Source: Natronospirales bacterium
Lineage (GTDB): Bacteria > Pseudomonadota > Gammaproteobacteria > Natronospirales > REEB76
Assembly: GCA_021792635.1 (NCBI GenBank)
Contig: JAJYUH010000007.1
Location: 1-64,000 of the forward strand
Direction: 5' to 3'
DNA length: 64,000 nucleotides
Shown: positions 32,463-42,541 of the stretch, one piece after another
Layout: every line of letters starts with the position of its first letter
Numbering within the stretch: the stretch's first letter is position 1
Notes under the pieces: model-generated
Database searches by the model: none
Told to the model about the DNA's origin: nothing
Seen by the model: only the letters and a program-made list of their open reading frames with translations
Translations under genes and position numbers: made by a program

Positions 32463-34814
32463 CTAGGGAGACAGCGTGTACGCCGTGACCTTTGTGCCCG
32501 CAGGCACCACCAGCAGCCCGTCGCCGGCGGCAAGACCTGTAAACGGAAGTTCGGTAACGCTGTAATCGATTGGCGCGCCCAGGTTGACGTTCCAGACCTG
32601 GGTTCCTGTGGTACCGTCTAGCGCATACAGATTCCCGGAACTGGAGCCGATGAATACGTATTGATTGACCACGATGGAGGCCCCTGCCAGCTGCCCGTCG
32701 CCGGAAAAGCTCCATTGCACTGTGTTGTTCGAGAGCAAGATTCCTTGCAGCGTGCCGCTCTGCAGAAAATAGCCCATGGTCGTGGTAAACGCCGGCGGCG
32801 TACTCGCAACGTAACTGCCGTCATTGGTACCAGTTTCCGCATTGAAGATGTCGCCGTTATAGCTGGGAAAATCAATGGGTGAATAGTCGAGTTGGTTGGC
32901 GACCACTGGTGTTTCGCCACCACCGCCCTCGCAACCAGCGTTGTTATTCCAGATCAATTCGCCGGTCGCGGGGCGAATGTCATAGGTTTGGCATGGATAA
33001 CTCACATATACCCCATCCGCAGTCACCGCCGGGGTACTGTTGTCGCCGTTCTGCACGAATTGCGTCCATTCCAACGTGCCAGTTGCCTGACCTACCGCAT
33101 ACAGGGTCCCTGCATCACCCGCCCCACCTACATATACCATACCGTTAGCCGCCGTCGGTGCTCCGGAGAACCACCATTGCCCTGTGAGCACCGTGCTCCA
33201 GTCTTCGGCGCCCGTGCTCACATCAAAAGCCTCGAGGGTCGGCGAGTCGCCGATGATTGAACCCAGCACGAACACGCGCCCATTGTCGTAGGTGGCGTTC
33301 GCGTTACCGTTGATCATAATCGGTCCCCACACCGTATTGCCCGTAGTCTGGTCCAGGGCCAGCACCTCGGAACTGTTGCTGGAAAGTTTCACGGTCACGA
33401 TCACCTCGCCATCTACTATCAGGGCATAGGACGGCGTACCGCCCACGTCCACGCTCCAGGTGGGATTGCTGGGGAAGCTCACGGATGCGAACGTGACCGC
33501 ACCGGTGTGCGGGGGGTTGATCTGGAACGCTACCGCATCGATGGAGGGCGGTGCGATGGTGACCGTCTGCGCGGCCGTGGTTCCCGGGGGCGAGTTCGGA
33601 TCAGAGACCATCACCGACGCTGTACCGGTCGCGCTGATATCGCTGGCCGGGACTTGTGCAATGAGTTCAGTTGACGAGATCAGGGTGGTTGTAAGCGCAG
33701 TGCCATTCCACTCAACGGTTGAGGTACCGGTAAAGGCGGTCCCAAGGGCAGTTAATACGAACGACGGTCCACCCACCGTTACGGCCACGGGCGAAAGAGA
33801 ATTGAGCGCAAGTGGCGTAGGCGCTACCGTGAAAACCTGCGAATTGGATGTGCCATACGTCGGATCGCTCACCGACACTGTGTCACTGCCGATGGTAGTG
33901 ATCTCCGAAGCCGGTACCTGCGCCGTTAACTGCGTCGCGCTCACAAAAGTCGTCGGCTGCGAGGTGCCGTTCCAGAGCACTGTGGATTGTGAGGTGAAGC
34001 CAGAACCGGTCAGCATCAGCGTGAAGGCCGGGCCGCCGACGTCGATGGTCGCCGGCGAGAGCGCAGTGAGCATGATCGGCGAGGGTTTGATGGTGAAGGT
34101 CTCGGTATTTGAGGTGCCGTTAATTGGGTCACTGACAGAGACTGCCGCATTGCCGGCCGTTGTGATATCGGCCGCCGGTATTTGTGCCGTCAGCTGCGAG
34201 CTGTTAACGAAGGTCGAACTTAGCTGTATGCCGTTCCAGAGCACCGTCGACTGCGGCGTGAATGTGGAACCATTTACGCTAAAAGTAAAGGATTGCGCAC
34301 CCGCATACGCCGAGGAGGGGCTCAGTCCATTGATGGCGAAGGTGGATTGGGTCACGGTGTACTGAACCTGAACGCTCTGCGGACTGTTTGCCAGGGGCTG
34401 TTTGCACGCCTGATCGAAGCACACCTCAACCTGCACGGTACCGTCGTAAGTCCCCGGCCCCAGAGCCGCCGGCGAGTCGAACTGGATCGTGATCGTCGCG
34501 GGCAATGTCCCGCCGTTGTTGATTACCTGGTTGATGCCCTGGCCTGTGAATATGGCCCCCGAGTAGACTCCCTGATTTTGAGTCAATCCCGTGACGTTCA
34601 ACTGGAAACCGGAAGTTGGCGCTGGCTGCGTTGTGGTCGCGGAAACCGATAAAGTTTGCGGCGATAGCGACATGGCCACATTGGAGTTGCTGCTCTGACT
34701 GGATCCATTACCGCCACCACCGCCGCAGGCGGTGAGCAGCAGAGCGGCGAGCGCCACGAGCACGAAGCGCAGATGCATCGGTATTCGAAAGCCTGAAGAC
34801 GGGTGCCCCTTCAT
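32463..34814 (-). CDS. IPT/TIG and PQQ-propeller lipoprotein
   Basis: The ~783-residue lipoprotein (lipobox LLLTACGGGGG) has an N-terminal domain to ~145. Then come three IPT/TIG-like repeats of ~90 residues, each of the form LSP...GG..F.LT..G..F...STV.WNG....T..VS.TQLTAQVPAS. It ends in a PQQ-like beta-propeller (~430-780: LALDQTTGNTVWGPI, LYAVGQATGTLEWTQF, LYALDGTTGTQVWNV). The repeats within the protein are highly alike. ATG 34814 is preferred over GTG 34829 because of the AAGGGGGG just before it. It probably acts at the cell surface. No enzyme site is seen. Confidence 0.75.
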   Translation of the reverse strand: MKGHPSSGFRIPMHLRFVLVALAALLLTACGGGGGNGSSQSSNSNVAMSLSPQTLSVSATTTQPAPTSGFQLNVTGLTQNQGVYSGAIFTGQGINQVINNGGTLPATITIQFDSPAALGPGTYDGTVQVEVCFDQACKQPLANSPQSVQVQYTVTQSTFAINGLSPSSAYAGAQSFTFSVNGSTFTPQSTVLWNGIQLSSTFVNSSQLTAQIPAADITTAGNAAVSVSDPINGTSNTETFTIKPSPIMLTALSPATIDVGGPAFTLMLTGSGFTSQSTVLWNGTSQPTTFVSATQLTAQVPASEITTIGSDTVSVSDPTYGTSNSQVFTVAPTPLALNSLSPVAVTVGGPSFVLTALGTAFTGTSTVEWNGTALTTTLISSTELIAQVPASDISATGTASVMVSDPNSPPGTTAAQTVTIAPPSIDAVAFQINPPHTGAVTFASVSFPSNPTWSVDVGGTPSYALIVDGEVIVTVKLSSNSSEVLALDQTTGNTVWGPIMINGNANATYDNGRVFVLGSIIGDSPTLEAFDVSTGAEDWSTVLTGQWWFSGAPTAANGMVYVGGAGDAGTLYAVGQATGTLEWTQFVQNGDNSTPAVTADGVYVSYPCQTYDIRPATGELIWNNNAGCEGGGGETPVVANQLDYSPIDFPSYNGDIFNAETGTNDGSYVASTPPAFTTTMGYFLQSGTLQGILLSNNTVQWSFSGDGQLAGASIVVNQYVFIGSSSGNLYALDGTTGTQVWNVNLGAPIDYSVTELPFTGLAAGDGLLVVPAGTKVTAYTLSP

Positions 34815-35067
34815 AAGCCCCCCTTGCACGTCCTGTCTATCCCGCTAAGCGGGATTATTCTTGGCTGGGATTGATGAAAAGAGTTTAGCAGCAATTATCA
34901 GGGTTTTCCTTCCTACCAGCCCCGGGAGGCTTGGGCGCCTGAGGCTTGATATGCCGGGCCGCGCGGGAGCGGAGGCTGCGGGTTTCGCAAGCAGGTCGAG
35001 AGCGTTGATTTTATAGACGCCACGTCCTGTGGTCTTTGCAAACGCAGACTTCCCGGACGTCGTACGA

Positions 35068-35349
35068 CTACGGCTTTACGTCGACTCCCTTCCAAAACGC
35101 TACCCGATCTTTGATCTGTTTCGCGGCGGGCTTCGGGTCCGGATAATACCAGGCGGCATCCTTGTTCACTTTCCCGTCCACCACCACGTCGTAGTAGCTG
35201 GCCCGGCCTTTCCAGGGGCAGGTGGTGTGTTTATCGCTGGGCTGGAAGTATTGTTTGTGTATGGATTCCGGCGGGAAGTAGTGATTGCCTTCCACCACCA
35301 CGGTGGCGTCGCTTTCCGCCAGGACTTTGCCGTTCCAGATTGCTTGCAT
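35068..35349 (-). CDS. DUF427 protein
   Basis: The 93-residue protein is a complete DUF427 member: MQAIWNGKVLAESDATVVVE, NHYFPPESI, CPWKGRASYYDVVVDGK, AAWYYPDPKPAAKQIKDRV. The family is small, cytoplasmic and uncharacterised. It is separated by 36 nt from the DoxX gene of the bufferin operon on the same strand and could be its last gene. Confidence 0.92.
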   Translation of the reverse strand: MQAIWNGKVLAESDATVVVEGNHYFPPESIHKQYFQPSDKHTTCPWKGRASYYDVVVDGKVNKDAAWYYPDPKPAAKQIKDRVAFWKGVDVKP

Positions 35350-35385
35350 AATTCCGCCCCTTCTTTGAAACCAGTCATACGCGCA

Positions 35386-35889
35386 TCATTTAGTCGCAGC
35401 ATTGCAACCGAAGCGCGGCAGCATCCACTTCTGCAGCAGATGATCCAGCGAGAGCTTGCCGGGGCCGTAGAGGATGATGGCCAGCAGCATGAGACCCCAG
35501 ACCTTGTGATCGGTGAAATCGCTGCCCCAGAACCCCGCCCACAGGCCGTGGGGCCAGAGGGCGGGATAGGAGATCACGGCGATGATGTTGTAGAAGAACA
35601 GGAACAGGGCCGTGAGCCGTCCGAACAGTCCGAACCCCAGGAACCAGGGCAGGATCAGTTCGATGGCGGTGCCAATGTAGGCGGCGGCCACCGGCGGCAA
35701 TAGCGGCACGTGATAAATGTACTGAAACAGCGTGATGGTGCTGTTCATGTCGCTCACCTTGACCACGCCGGCGCGCCAGAAATCCACCGCCACCCACAGC
35801 CGGAAGAGCAGCAGGCTGAGGGGCGAGAGCCAGAAGAGGCCGCGGACGGCCTTGCCGTACAGGCTGCAGGTGCGTTTGAAGATATTCAT
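35386..35889 (-). CDS. bufD: DoxX-family membrane protein of the bufferin operon
   Basis: This 167-residue DoxX-type protein has four hydrophobic segments, with WLSPLSLLLFRLWVAVDFWR and AYIGTAIELILPWFLGFGLF typical of the family. The start is ATG 35889; the frame runs further upstream into the preceding gene. It follows the DUF2063 gene by 22 nt. DoxX proteins are regular members of bufferin-type operons; a role in copper or redox handling there is inferred. The symbol follows bufferin nomenclature and rests on context. Confidence 0.82.
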   Translation of the reverse strand: MNIFKRTCSLYGKAVRGLFWLSPLSLLLFRLWVAVDFWRAGVVKVSDMNSTITLFQYIYHVPLLPPVAAAYIGTAIELILPWFLGFGLFGRLTALFLFFYNIIAVISYPALWPHGLWAGFWGSDFTDHKVWGLMLLAIILYGPGKLSLDHLLQKWMLPRFGCNAATK

Positions 35890-35911
35890 GCGGATTTTTC
35901 CCGTGTTGCTG

Positions 35912-36688
35912 TTACGCGAAAGAACAGCCCGTGACCAGCCGGATTGAGAACAGCCAGTGCAGGCAGGCGGTGAGATCGAAGTCCGGGTCGGCATCCACTG
36001 CACTTTTATGGGCCGCAGCCAGCGGCGTGCCGCACAACAGCGCGGCTACGAATTTCCGCTGACCGCCCGCCACGGGTTGCATGGCCAGTTGACTGGCCTC
36101 GCGCCACACCATGAGCGCCTGGCCTTCACCCGAGAGATTGAGCCGCCGGGGTGCGGTCTCCTGGCAGAATTTCCAGATGTCCCAGATGGGGTGGGCGGAT
36201 TCCACCAGCCGCAGGCTGGGATGCAGTGTGAGGCACAGCCTCGCATGCTGATCTTCCGGCAAACTTGCAAGCGCCGCCGCATCCAGCGGAGCGGCATCCG
36301 CGGCCAGATAACTTTCCTGGCGCGCCCATTCCAGCCGCGCCACGTCGCTGAGATAAGGCAAGGTCGCCGCTTCGGGCATGGCGGCGAGGAATTCCGCAAA
36401 GGCCGCACCGTAGTCCTGCAGATTGCCGCTGCGGGAGGGGTAGCCGCGGATATAGCGCGCGGCCGCAGTCTCGAAGAAATCCTCACCCACCAGTTTCAGT
36501 ACCGCGGGATAGTCCGTGCGCAACGCCGCCGTCAGATTATTGAAGATGATGTTCTGATAGATCTGCAGCCGTGCCGCGGGTGCCAGACCGTTTCCGGCCA
36601 CGGCTTCCGGCAGCGACAAGCCGTGCTCGCCCAGCATCCAGCGGGCGAAGTCAGTTTGCAGATCATGCAGCGAGGGCGCGGTATTCAT
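35912..36688 (-). CDS. bufC: DUF2063 partner protein of MNIO (HvfC/BufC-like)
   Basis: The 258-residue protein is a DUF2063 member: LHDLQTDFARWMLG at the start, RLQIYQNIIFNNLTAALRTD and YPAVLKLVGEDFFETAAARY, then LPYLSDVARLEWARQESYLA. In Haemophilus HvfABC and bufferin systems this protein partners with the DUF692 oxidase and presents the precursor peptide. Its ATG overlaps the oxidase gene by 26 nt. The 'DNA-binding' name of the Pfam family should not be taken literally here. Confidence 0.88.
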   Translation of the reverse strand: MNTAPSLHDLQTDFARWMLGEHGLSLPEAVAGNGLAPAARLQIYQNIIFNNLTAALRTDYPAVLKLVGEDFFETAAARYIRGYPSRSGNLQDYGAAFAEFLAAMPEAATLPYLSDVARLEWARQESYLAADAAPLDAAALASLPEDQHARLCLTLHPSLRLVESAHPIWDIWKFCQETAPRRLNLSGEGQALMVWREASQLAMQPVAGGQRKFVAALLCGTPLAAAHKSAVDADPDFDLTACLHWLFSIRLVTGCSFA

Positions 36689-37541
36689 GGAGCATGCTTT
36701 CCGCTTTGGCCGCTTCCGCCAGCAGCACGTGGAGCGGCGGAATGTCCCGGTCCCACTCGATCAATGTGGGCACAAGGCCGCAGTGACTGAGAGCGAGGCG
36801 GTACAGCTGCCACACCGCATCCGCCACCGGCCGGCTGTGGGAGTCAATAAGCAGTTCCACCGGCAGGCCTTGCTTGCGGGTAAAGCCCGCCAGATGGATT
36901 TCCTTCACCGTTTGTTTCGGGATGGCATGGATATATTTCTCAGCGTCATAGCCGTGGTTGGCGGCATTGACGTAAATATTGTTCACATCCAGCAGGATGT
37001 GGCAGCCGCTGCGCGCAGCCAATGCGGCGATGAATTCTGCTTCGGGAATGGTTGAGTGACGGTAGGTGAGATAGGTGGACACATTTTCCAGCAACAGCGT
37101 GCGTTCCAGGAATTCCTGGGCGGCCGTCACCCGGCCGACCATCAGGTCCAGGGATTCCTCGGTGTAGGGCAGCGGCAGGAGATCGTTGAGGTGCCGGCCG
37201 TCCACCGCGCCCCAGCAAAGATGTTCGGAGACCAGCGCGGGCTCCACACGCCTGATCAATTGCCTGAGTTTGGCAAGATGCTGTTCGTTCAACTGATGGC
37301 TGCTGCCGAGCGACAGGCCGACACCGTGCAGACTGATGGGGTAATCCCGGCGTACGGCATCAAGGGTCTGCAACATCTCGCCGCCGGCACAGAAGAAATT
37401 CTCGCTGTGCACTTCAAGCCAGGGAACCGGCGGATGCTCATCCAGCACCTGGCGGAAATGGGCGGGACGAAGGCCGATCCCGGCTTGCGCCGGGACCGGT
37501 CTCGCCGGAAACGCCGGTTGGCTGGACACCGGCAAGTACAT
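36663..37541 (-). CDS. bufB: DUF692 multinuclear iron oxidase (MNIO), bufferin-modifying
   Basis: The 292-residue DUF692 protein is a TIM-barrel multinuclear non-haem iron oxidase. Landmarks are GIGLRPAHFRQVL, WLEVHSENFF, ISLHGVGLSLG, SEHLCWG, LLLENVSTYL, HILLDVNNIYVNA and EIHLAGF, supplying the His/Asp/Glu ligands. In characterised bufferin/Hvf systems the enzyme converts precursor cysteines to thiooxazole-type heterocycles that bind copper. ATG 37541 is right for two reasons: it makes a TAATG overlap with the precursor gene, and it removes an 11-residue extension that reads through that gene. Confidence 0.93.
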   Translation of the reverse strand: MYLPVSSQPAFPARPVPAQAGIGLRPAHFRQVLDEHPPVPWLEVHSENFFCAGGEMLQTLDAVRRDYPISLHGVGLSLGSSHQLNEQHLAKLRQLIRRVEPALVSEHLCWGAVDGRHLNDLLPLPYTEESLDLMVGRVTAAQEFLERTLLLENVSTYLTYRHSTIPEAEFIAALAARSGCHILLDVNNIYVNAANHGYDAEKYIHAIPKQTVKEIHLAGFTRKQGLPVELLIDSHSRPVADAVWQLYRLALSHCGLVPTLIEWDRDIPPLHVLLAEAAKAESMLHEYRALAA

Positions 37542-37846
37542 TACTTGGTGTGACCGCCGGCGATCTTGCCGCACAGACCGGCAGGCAGCAGCACAAAGGC
37601 GTGGGGATCGCGCGCTTTGGAATCCTGGCCCGCGCAGGAGTGGCCCGGCGACTGGCAGTCATTCTTGTAGGCGGCGTTGACGCCGAAGCACTGCTGGTAG
37701 CCCTCGGCCATCATTGTCTTGGTATGGGCGGGACCGGCTGCGTTGCTGCCCATGTTACCGGCGAGCGAGGCCTGGCTGATGCCCACCGCGCCCATGGCAA
37801 TTACGCCGGCAAGGGCGGTTTTTAAAAGCAGATTGGAATCCTTCAT
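37541..37846 (-). CDS. bufA: DUF2282 bufferin precursor peptide
   Basis: The 101-residue precursor has a signal peptide (1-30, cut near LAG) and a short mature domain with four cysteines: C53 (EGYQQCFG), C64 (KNDC), C71 (GHSCAG) and C92 (LPAGLCGKIAGG). These motifs define DUF2282/bufferin. In known systems the middle cysteines are oxidised by the MNIO enzyme, the peptide is exported and sequesters copper. It is the first gene of the operon and is coupled to bufB by TAATG. Confidence 0.9.
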   Translation of the reverse strand: MKDSNLLLKTALAGVIAMGAVGISQASLAGNMGSNAAGPAHTKTMMAEGYQQCFGVNAAYKNDCQSPGHSCAGQDSKARDPHAFVLLPAGLCGKIAGGHTK

Positions 37847-37967
37847 GACTATCCTCCGATTGAATGGTTAAGCGGTTAGCGACCAATAAGCATAGCTTCC
37901 GCGGTACACAAGAACGAGCGAAGGTCGTGTTTATTTCATGCGGCCCGTAGATATGGATTATGTAAAT

Positions 37968-38405
37968 TTAATCCCTTATTCGGCTTTTGATGCAGATGAG
38001 GTAAGCCTGCTCGTCCGGCAGGCGGTTATCCCGCTGGGCGTGCCACAGAGTTTCGGCCAGACATTCGAGCATGGCGTGCTCGGCCGCGTGCGGGTCGCCG
38101 GTTTTTTTCAGCAGCGCCGCATACGCAGCCTTTACACCCGCAGGCCGGTCGATGGAGAGCTGCTCGCGGATGGCGATGTGCAGGCCCATGTGCAGGAACG
38201 GATTGGTCTCGCCGCCTTCCGGCAGCCAGTCCCGGTCCAGGGCCTGGTCCGGGTTCTCCAGCAGTCCGTGGTATTCGGGGTGCAGGCGGATGACATCGGC
38301 GACGATGGTTTCCAACGCCGACAGCGGTTCGCCTGCCTGCTGCTTGCGCCACGCATCCGAGAATGTGCGGCGCATGTCGGTGCGACTTTCGGGTTGGAGC
38401 GGCAT
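37968..38405 (-). CDS. DUF1841 protein
   Basis: The 145-residue DUF1841 protein has the typical RTFSDAWRKQQAGEPLSALE, HPEYHGLLENP and NPFLHMGLHIAIREQLSIDRP. The family is uncharacterised and restricted mostly to beta/gammaproteobacteria, often next to nth as here (4 nt after its stop). Confidence 0.9.
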   Translation of the reverse strand: MPLQPESRTDMRRTFSDAWRKQQAGEPLSALETIVADVIRLHPEYHGLLENPDQALDRDWLPEGGETNPFLHMGLHIAIREQLSIDRPAGVKAAYAALLKKTGDPHAAEHAMLECLAETLWHAQRDNRLPDEQAYLICIKSRIRD

Positions 38406-38409
38406 GGGA

Positions 38410-39102
38410 TTATTTTACCGAGCGTTTGCGCCGGGCAGGTGACGGCTTGCCGGCTTTGCCTGCACTGGGTGCCGGGGTCTTGTGCCGGTATTCACACAGA
38501 TCCGCGATTATGCAGCGCCAGCATTCCGGCTTGCGCGCCTTGCACACGTAGCGGCCGTGCAGGATCAGCCAATGGTGCGCGTCTTGCTTGTATTGGTCCG
38601 GCGTGAACTTCAGCAGCCGGTCTTCCACTTTGCGCACGTTCTTGCCCGGCGCCAGGCCGGTGCGGTTGGCAACGCGGAAGATATGGGTGTCCACGGCAAT
38701 GGTGGGTTCGCCGAAGGCGGTGTTCAGGATCACATTGGCGGTCTTGCGGCCCACGCCCGGTAGCGCTTCCAGTTCCTCCCGCCGGCGCGGCACCTGGCCG
38801 GCGTGCTGTTCCACCAGAATTTTTGCCGCCCGGATGATATTTCCGGCTTTGGTGTTGTACAGACCGATGGTCTTTATATGACGCTTCAGCCCGGTCTCGC
38901 CCAGATGGAGCATGGCTGCGGGTGTGTCGGCCGCCCGGAACAGTTCCGCGGTGGCGAGATTCACGCTTTTATCGGTGGCTTGCGCCGACAGCACCACCGA
39001 TACCAGCAGTTCATAGGGCGTTCGGTATCGGAGTTCCGTGGTGGGATGGGGGTTCGTCTGTTGCAGGCGGGTGAAGAGACGTGCGCGCTGGTTCGGATTC
39101 AT
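38410..39102 (-). CDS. nth: Endonuclease III
   Basis: Nth removes oxidised pyrimidines and cuts the abasic site. The 230-residue protein has the helix-hairpin-helix LPGVGRKTANVILN with the catalytic Lys, VDTHIFRVANR with the catalytic Asp, and the four-cysteine cluster loop CKARKPECWRCIIADLC (Cys-6-Cys-2-Cys-5-Cys). A ~20-residue basic tail is extra. It is divergent from the S41 protease gene. Confidence 0.96.
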   Translation of the reverse strand: MNPNQRARLFTRLQQTNPHPTTELRYRTPYELLVSVVLSAQATDKSVNLATAELFRAADTPAAMLHLGETGLKRHIKTIGLYNTKAGNIIRAAKILVEQHAGQVPRRREELEALPGVGRKTANVILNTAFGEPTIAVDTHIFRVANRTGLAPGKNVRKVEDRLLKFTPDQYKQDAHHWLILHGRYVCKARKPECWRCIIADLCEYRHKTPAPSAGKAGKPSPARRKRSVK

Positions 39103-39217
39103 GGCCGGTCCCCTTCGGGTTACCGGATTTTACCCGGGTGCCCGCATCTCCGGGGGAACTTTGTGCGCCGGATTTTGCCCTAAGCTCATTACGCGAAGCT
39201 CAATCGGGAGGGGGATC

Positions 39218-42200
39218 ATGCGTTTCGTCATTTGGCTTACCCGTATCTGCGGGCTGGTGTTGCTGGTGTGTGTGCCTTTCGCGGCCCAGGCCCGGATGGG
39301 AGTGCTCATGCGCTACCCCACCATTCACGGTGACACCATCGTGTTTGAGGCAGGGGGCAATCTCTGGAAGGTCAATTCCGCGGGCGGAGTGGCCCGGCGC
39401 CTCACCGCCGACCGGGGCTATGATTCCCATGCGTATTTTTCCCCCGACGGCCGCTGGATCGCCTTTACCGGCTGGTATGACGGCAACAGCGATGTCTATG
39501 TGATGCCGGCCGCGGGTGGTTACGCTCGCCGCCTGACCTACCGTTCCTACAATCGCGCAGGTCCGGGCGGCGTGACCCCGGTGGAAGACAACCGCGTGGC
39601 GGGCTGGACCCCCGACGGCAAGGACGTGGTGTTTATCTCCCGGCGCGACAGTATCAGCACCGAATTCACCGAGGCCTTCGAGGTGCCGGTTACCGGCGGT
39701 CCGGCGACACGCGTGCCCCTGCCCTGGGTTTCGATGCTGGCTTTCAGCCCGGACGGCAGCGAAGTGGCCTACAACAAGATCTTCCGCACCCAGAGTTTCC
39801 ACCGCAAGCATTACAAGGGTGGTTGGGCGCAGAAAGTCTGGATCTACGATTTCAAGACCCATGCCATACGCGCCATCACTGACTGGCCCGGCGACAACGT
39901 ATTCCCCATGTGGTCCGGCCGCACTATCTATTACGCCTCGGCGCAGGATACCGGTGTCCTGAATCTCTGGTCCTACGATCTGGATACCGGGGTACGCCGC
40001 CGGCTGACGGATTTCAGGACCTATGACGTGGACTGGCCGAGCCTCGGCAACACCGGCATCGTGTTCCAGGACGGCGGGCGGTTGTATGACTACGAATTGC
40101 CGGCCGGAAAGCTGGTGCAAGTGCCGGTTTCAGTACCACTGGACGGCACCGAAACCCGTCCATACTGGTATGCGGCGAGCAAGATGATCCGCAGCGCCGA
40201 CGTGGCGCCCAACGGCCGGCTCGCGGTGTTCGAGGCCCGCGGCAATCTGTTCACCGTGCCGGCCAAGCATGGTCAGACCGCGGATCTGACGCCCACCTCC
40301 CGCGCCGATAACACCACGCCTGCGTGGTCGCCGGATGGCAAATGGATCGCCTACGTCACCGATATCACCGGCCAGAGCCAGATCGCCATCCGCCGTGCGG
40401 ACGGCTCGGGTCATGCGCTGACGCTCACGCATTTTACCGCCGGCCAGTACTTCAATCCCCGCTGGTCGCCGGACGGGAAATGGATCGCGTTCGGCGGCAG
40501 CGACCAGCGGCTGTGGGTGGTGGACGTCAAAACCCGCGCGGTGCACGCCGTGGCCCGGGATCTCTATACCTGGATGTACGATTATTCCTGGTCGCCTGAT
40601 TCCCGCTGGCTGGCCTACAGCCGTACCGGCAAGAACCAGCTTACCGCGCTGTGGTTCTATAATGTTGAAACCCGCCGTAACCTCAAAGTGAGCCGCGGCC
40701 GCTACGCCGATTCCCAGCCTGTCTTCAGCCGCGACGGCAAGTACCTGTTTTTCGTGTCGGCGCGTCACAGCAATCCGGCGCTGAGTTACTTCGGTGACAA
40801 CGCCGTGAACATCAAGCCCGATGGTCTGTATGTGGCGACACTGCAGGCCAGTGAGCCCTCGCCGTTTGCGCCGCGCAGCACCAGTGCCGAGACCTCATCC
40901 GTCAAGAAGCCGCATAAGCCCGGCCGCAGCAAGCGTAAAACCGTGCCGCCCGTGAGAATTGATTTCACCGGGCTGATGCAACGTGCGGTGCCGCTGCCAG
41001 TGGCACCCGCCAACATCAATGCGCTTGCCACCAGCGCCGCGCGGGTGTTCTATCTCACCGGCCCGGTAATGACCGTGGACGGCCCGCTGGCGGGCGAGTC
41101 CGCCAACTTGCACATGTTTGATCTGAAAAAACGCAAGGATACGGTGTTGGTCAAGAAGGTGAGCGGGTTCGCGCTCTCCGCCGACGGCAAGACACTGCTG
41201 TACCGGTCGGGATCACACTATTTCCTGCGCACCGCCGGCCCCGGCAAGGCCAAGCCGGAAGCCCTGAACCTCTCCCGCATGTTGATGCACATCAATCCGG
41301 TGGCGGAATGGCGGCAGATGTACTGGGCCGCATGGCGACATGTGCGCGACTATTTCTACAGCCCCAAGTACAACGGCTATGACTGGAAAGCCGTCGGCGA
41401 GCGCTACGCGAAACTGCTGCCGCTCATGGCCTGCCGCGAAGACCTCAATTACCTGATCGGCAACATGATCGGCTCGCTGGGCGAGTCGCACATGTACATC
41501 TTCGGCGGCACCAGCGGCATTGATTACCCCAAGGTCGCCACCGGCGATCTCGGCGCGGACTTCGCCCTCGACCCGCGCAGCGGACGCTATTACCTGGCGC
41601 GTATCTACCACGGGGACAATACCCTCAAGCATTACTATGCACCGCTGGCCCAGCCGGGACTCGATGTGCACCGGGGTGACTACGTACTGGCCGTCAATGG
41701 TAGGCCGCTGGCGGCGCCCGAAAGCCCCTACGCATTGCTGATCAATACCGTGGGCACGCAGGTAAGGCTCACGCTCTCGAAACACCCTGAGGGTGCGAAG
41801 ACCTGGACGGTACGCGTCAAACCCATCGCCAACAGCCAACACCTAAGGCTGCTGGCCTGGATCCGTCACAACCGCCGTTACGTGGACAAACTTTCCGGCG
41901 GCAAGATCGGCTATGTATATCTGGCGGACATGGAAAGCCTCGGCATGAACGAGTTTATCCGCCAGTTCTATTCCGAGTTGCGCAAACCCGGGCTCATCAT
42001 TGACGAGCGCTGGAACGAGGGCGGGTTCATTGACGACATTCTGTTCGATCGGCTCACGCGCCGGCTTGCGGGTATGGCGGTGAACCGTCAGCGCGGACTC
42101 AGCACCTTTCCGGGCGTGGTGTACAACGGCTACCTGGCCGCGGTGGTCAATCACGGCTCGGCCTCCGACGGCGACATCTTCGCCTATGAGTTCGAGCACT

Positions 42201-42541
42201 ACCATCTCGGTCCGGTGATCGGCAGCCGCACCTGGGGCGGGGTGCGGGGTTTGCAGAACCCCTTCGTGTTGCGCGACGGAGGTGTGCAGGTGGTTTCGGA
42301 ATTTGCCTATTACAACCTGCATTCCCGCTGGACGGTGGAGAACAAGGGCGTGCAGCCGGACATCAAGGTGCACGATGAACCCGGGGAGCTCAATCGCGGC
42401 TATGACGCGCAGCTCGCCACGGCGGTGCATGTCGTGATGAAAGAGATCAAGACACGGGCGCACGGCCTGCCGCCGCCGCCTCATTGGTTGCCGGCGTTCC
42501 CGCCGGGCGGCTACCTGCCGCCGTCGGCAGTGCACTCCTAG
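39218..42541 (+). CDS. Tricorn-like S41 protease
   Basis: The 1107-residue exported protein has a signal peptide (1-25, AAQA) and tricorn architecture: a WD40/PD40 beta-propeller (units such as [20 protein letters not shown] and [20 protein letters not shown]), a basic linker around residue 565 ([13 protein letters not shown]), then the C1 helical domain, PDZ ([14 protein letters not shown]) and the catalytic core. The His of [10 protein letters not shown] and S983 in SASDGDIF, followed by SRTWGGVRG, supply catalytic residues. ATG 39218 has GGGAGGGGG upstream. It should degrade peptides in the periplasm. Confidence 0.93.
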   Translation: MRFVIWLTRICGLVLLVCVPFAAQARMGVLMRYPTIHGDTIVFEAGGNLWKVNSAGGVARRLTADRGYDSHAYFSPDGRWIAFTGWYDGNSDVYVMPAAGGYARRLTYRSYNRAGPGGVTPVEDNRVAGWTPDGKDVVFISRRDSISTEFTEAFEVPVTGGPATRVPLPWVSMLAFSPDGSEVAYNKIFRTQSFHRKHYKGGWAQKVWIYDFKTHAIRAITDWPGDNVFPMWSGRTIYYASAQDTGVLNLWSYDLDTGVRRRLTDFRTYDVDWPSLGNTGIVFQDGGRLYDYELPAGKLVQVPVSVPLDGTETRPYWYAASKMIRSADVAPNGRLAVFEARGNLFTVPAKHGQTADLTPTSRADNTTPAWSPDGKWIAYVTDITGQSQIAIRRADGSGHALTLTHFTAGQYFNPRWSPDGKWIAFGGSDQRLWVVDVKTRAVHAVARDLYTWMYDYSWSPDSRWLAYSRTGKNQLTALWFYNVETRRNLKVSRGRYADSQPVFSRDGKYLFFVSARHSNPALSYFGDNAVNIKPDGLYVATLQASEPSPFAPRSTSAETSSVKKPHKPGRSKRKTVPPVRIDFTGLMQRAVPLPVAPANINALATSAARVFYLTGPVMTVDGPLAGESANLHMFDLKKRKDTVLVKKVSGFALSADGKTLLYRSGSHYFLRTAGPGKAKPEALNLSRMLMHINPVAEWRQMYWAAWRHVRDYFYSPKYNGYDWKAVGERYAKLLPLMACREDLNYLIGNMIGSLGESHMYIFGGTSGIDYPKVATGDLGADFALDPRSGRYYLARIYHGDNTLKHYYAPLAQPGLDVHRGDYVLAVNGRPLAAPESPYALLINTVGTQVRLTLSKHPEGAKTWTVRVKPIANSQHLRLLAWIRHNRRYVDKLSGGKIGYVYLADMESLGMNEFIRQFYSELRKPGLIIDERWNEGGFIDDILFDRLTRRLAGMAVNRQRGLSTFPGVVYNGYLAAVVNHGSASDGDIFAYEFEHYHLGPVIGSRTWGGVRGLQNPFVLRDGGVQVVSEFAYYNLHSRWTVENKGVQPDIKVHDEPGELNRGYDAQLATAVHVVMKEIKTRAHGLPPPPHWLPAFPPGGYLPPSAVHS

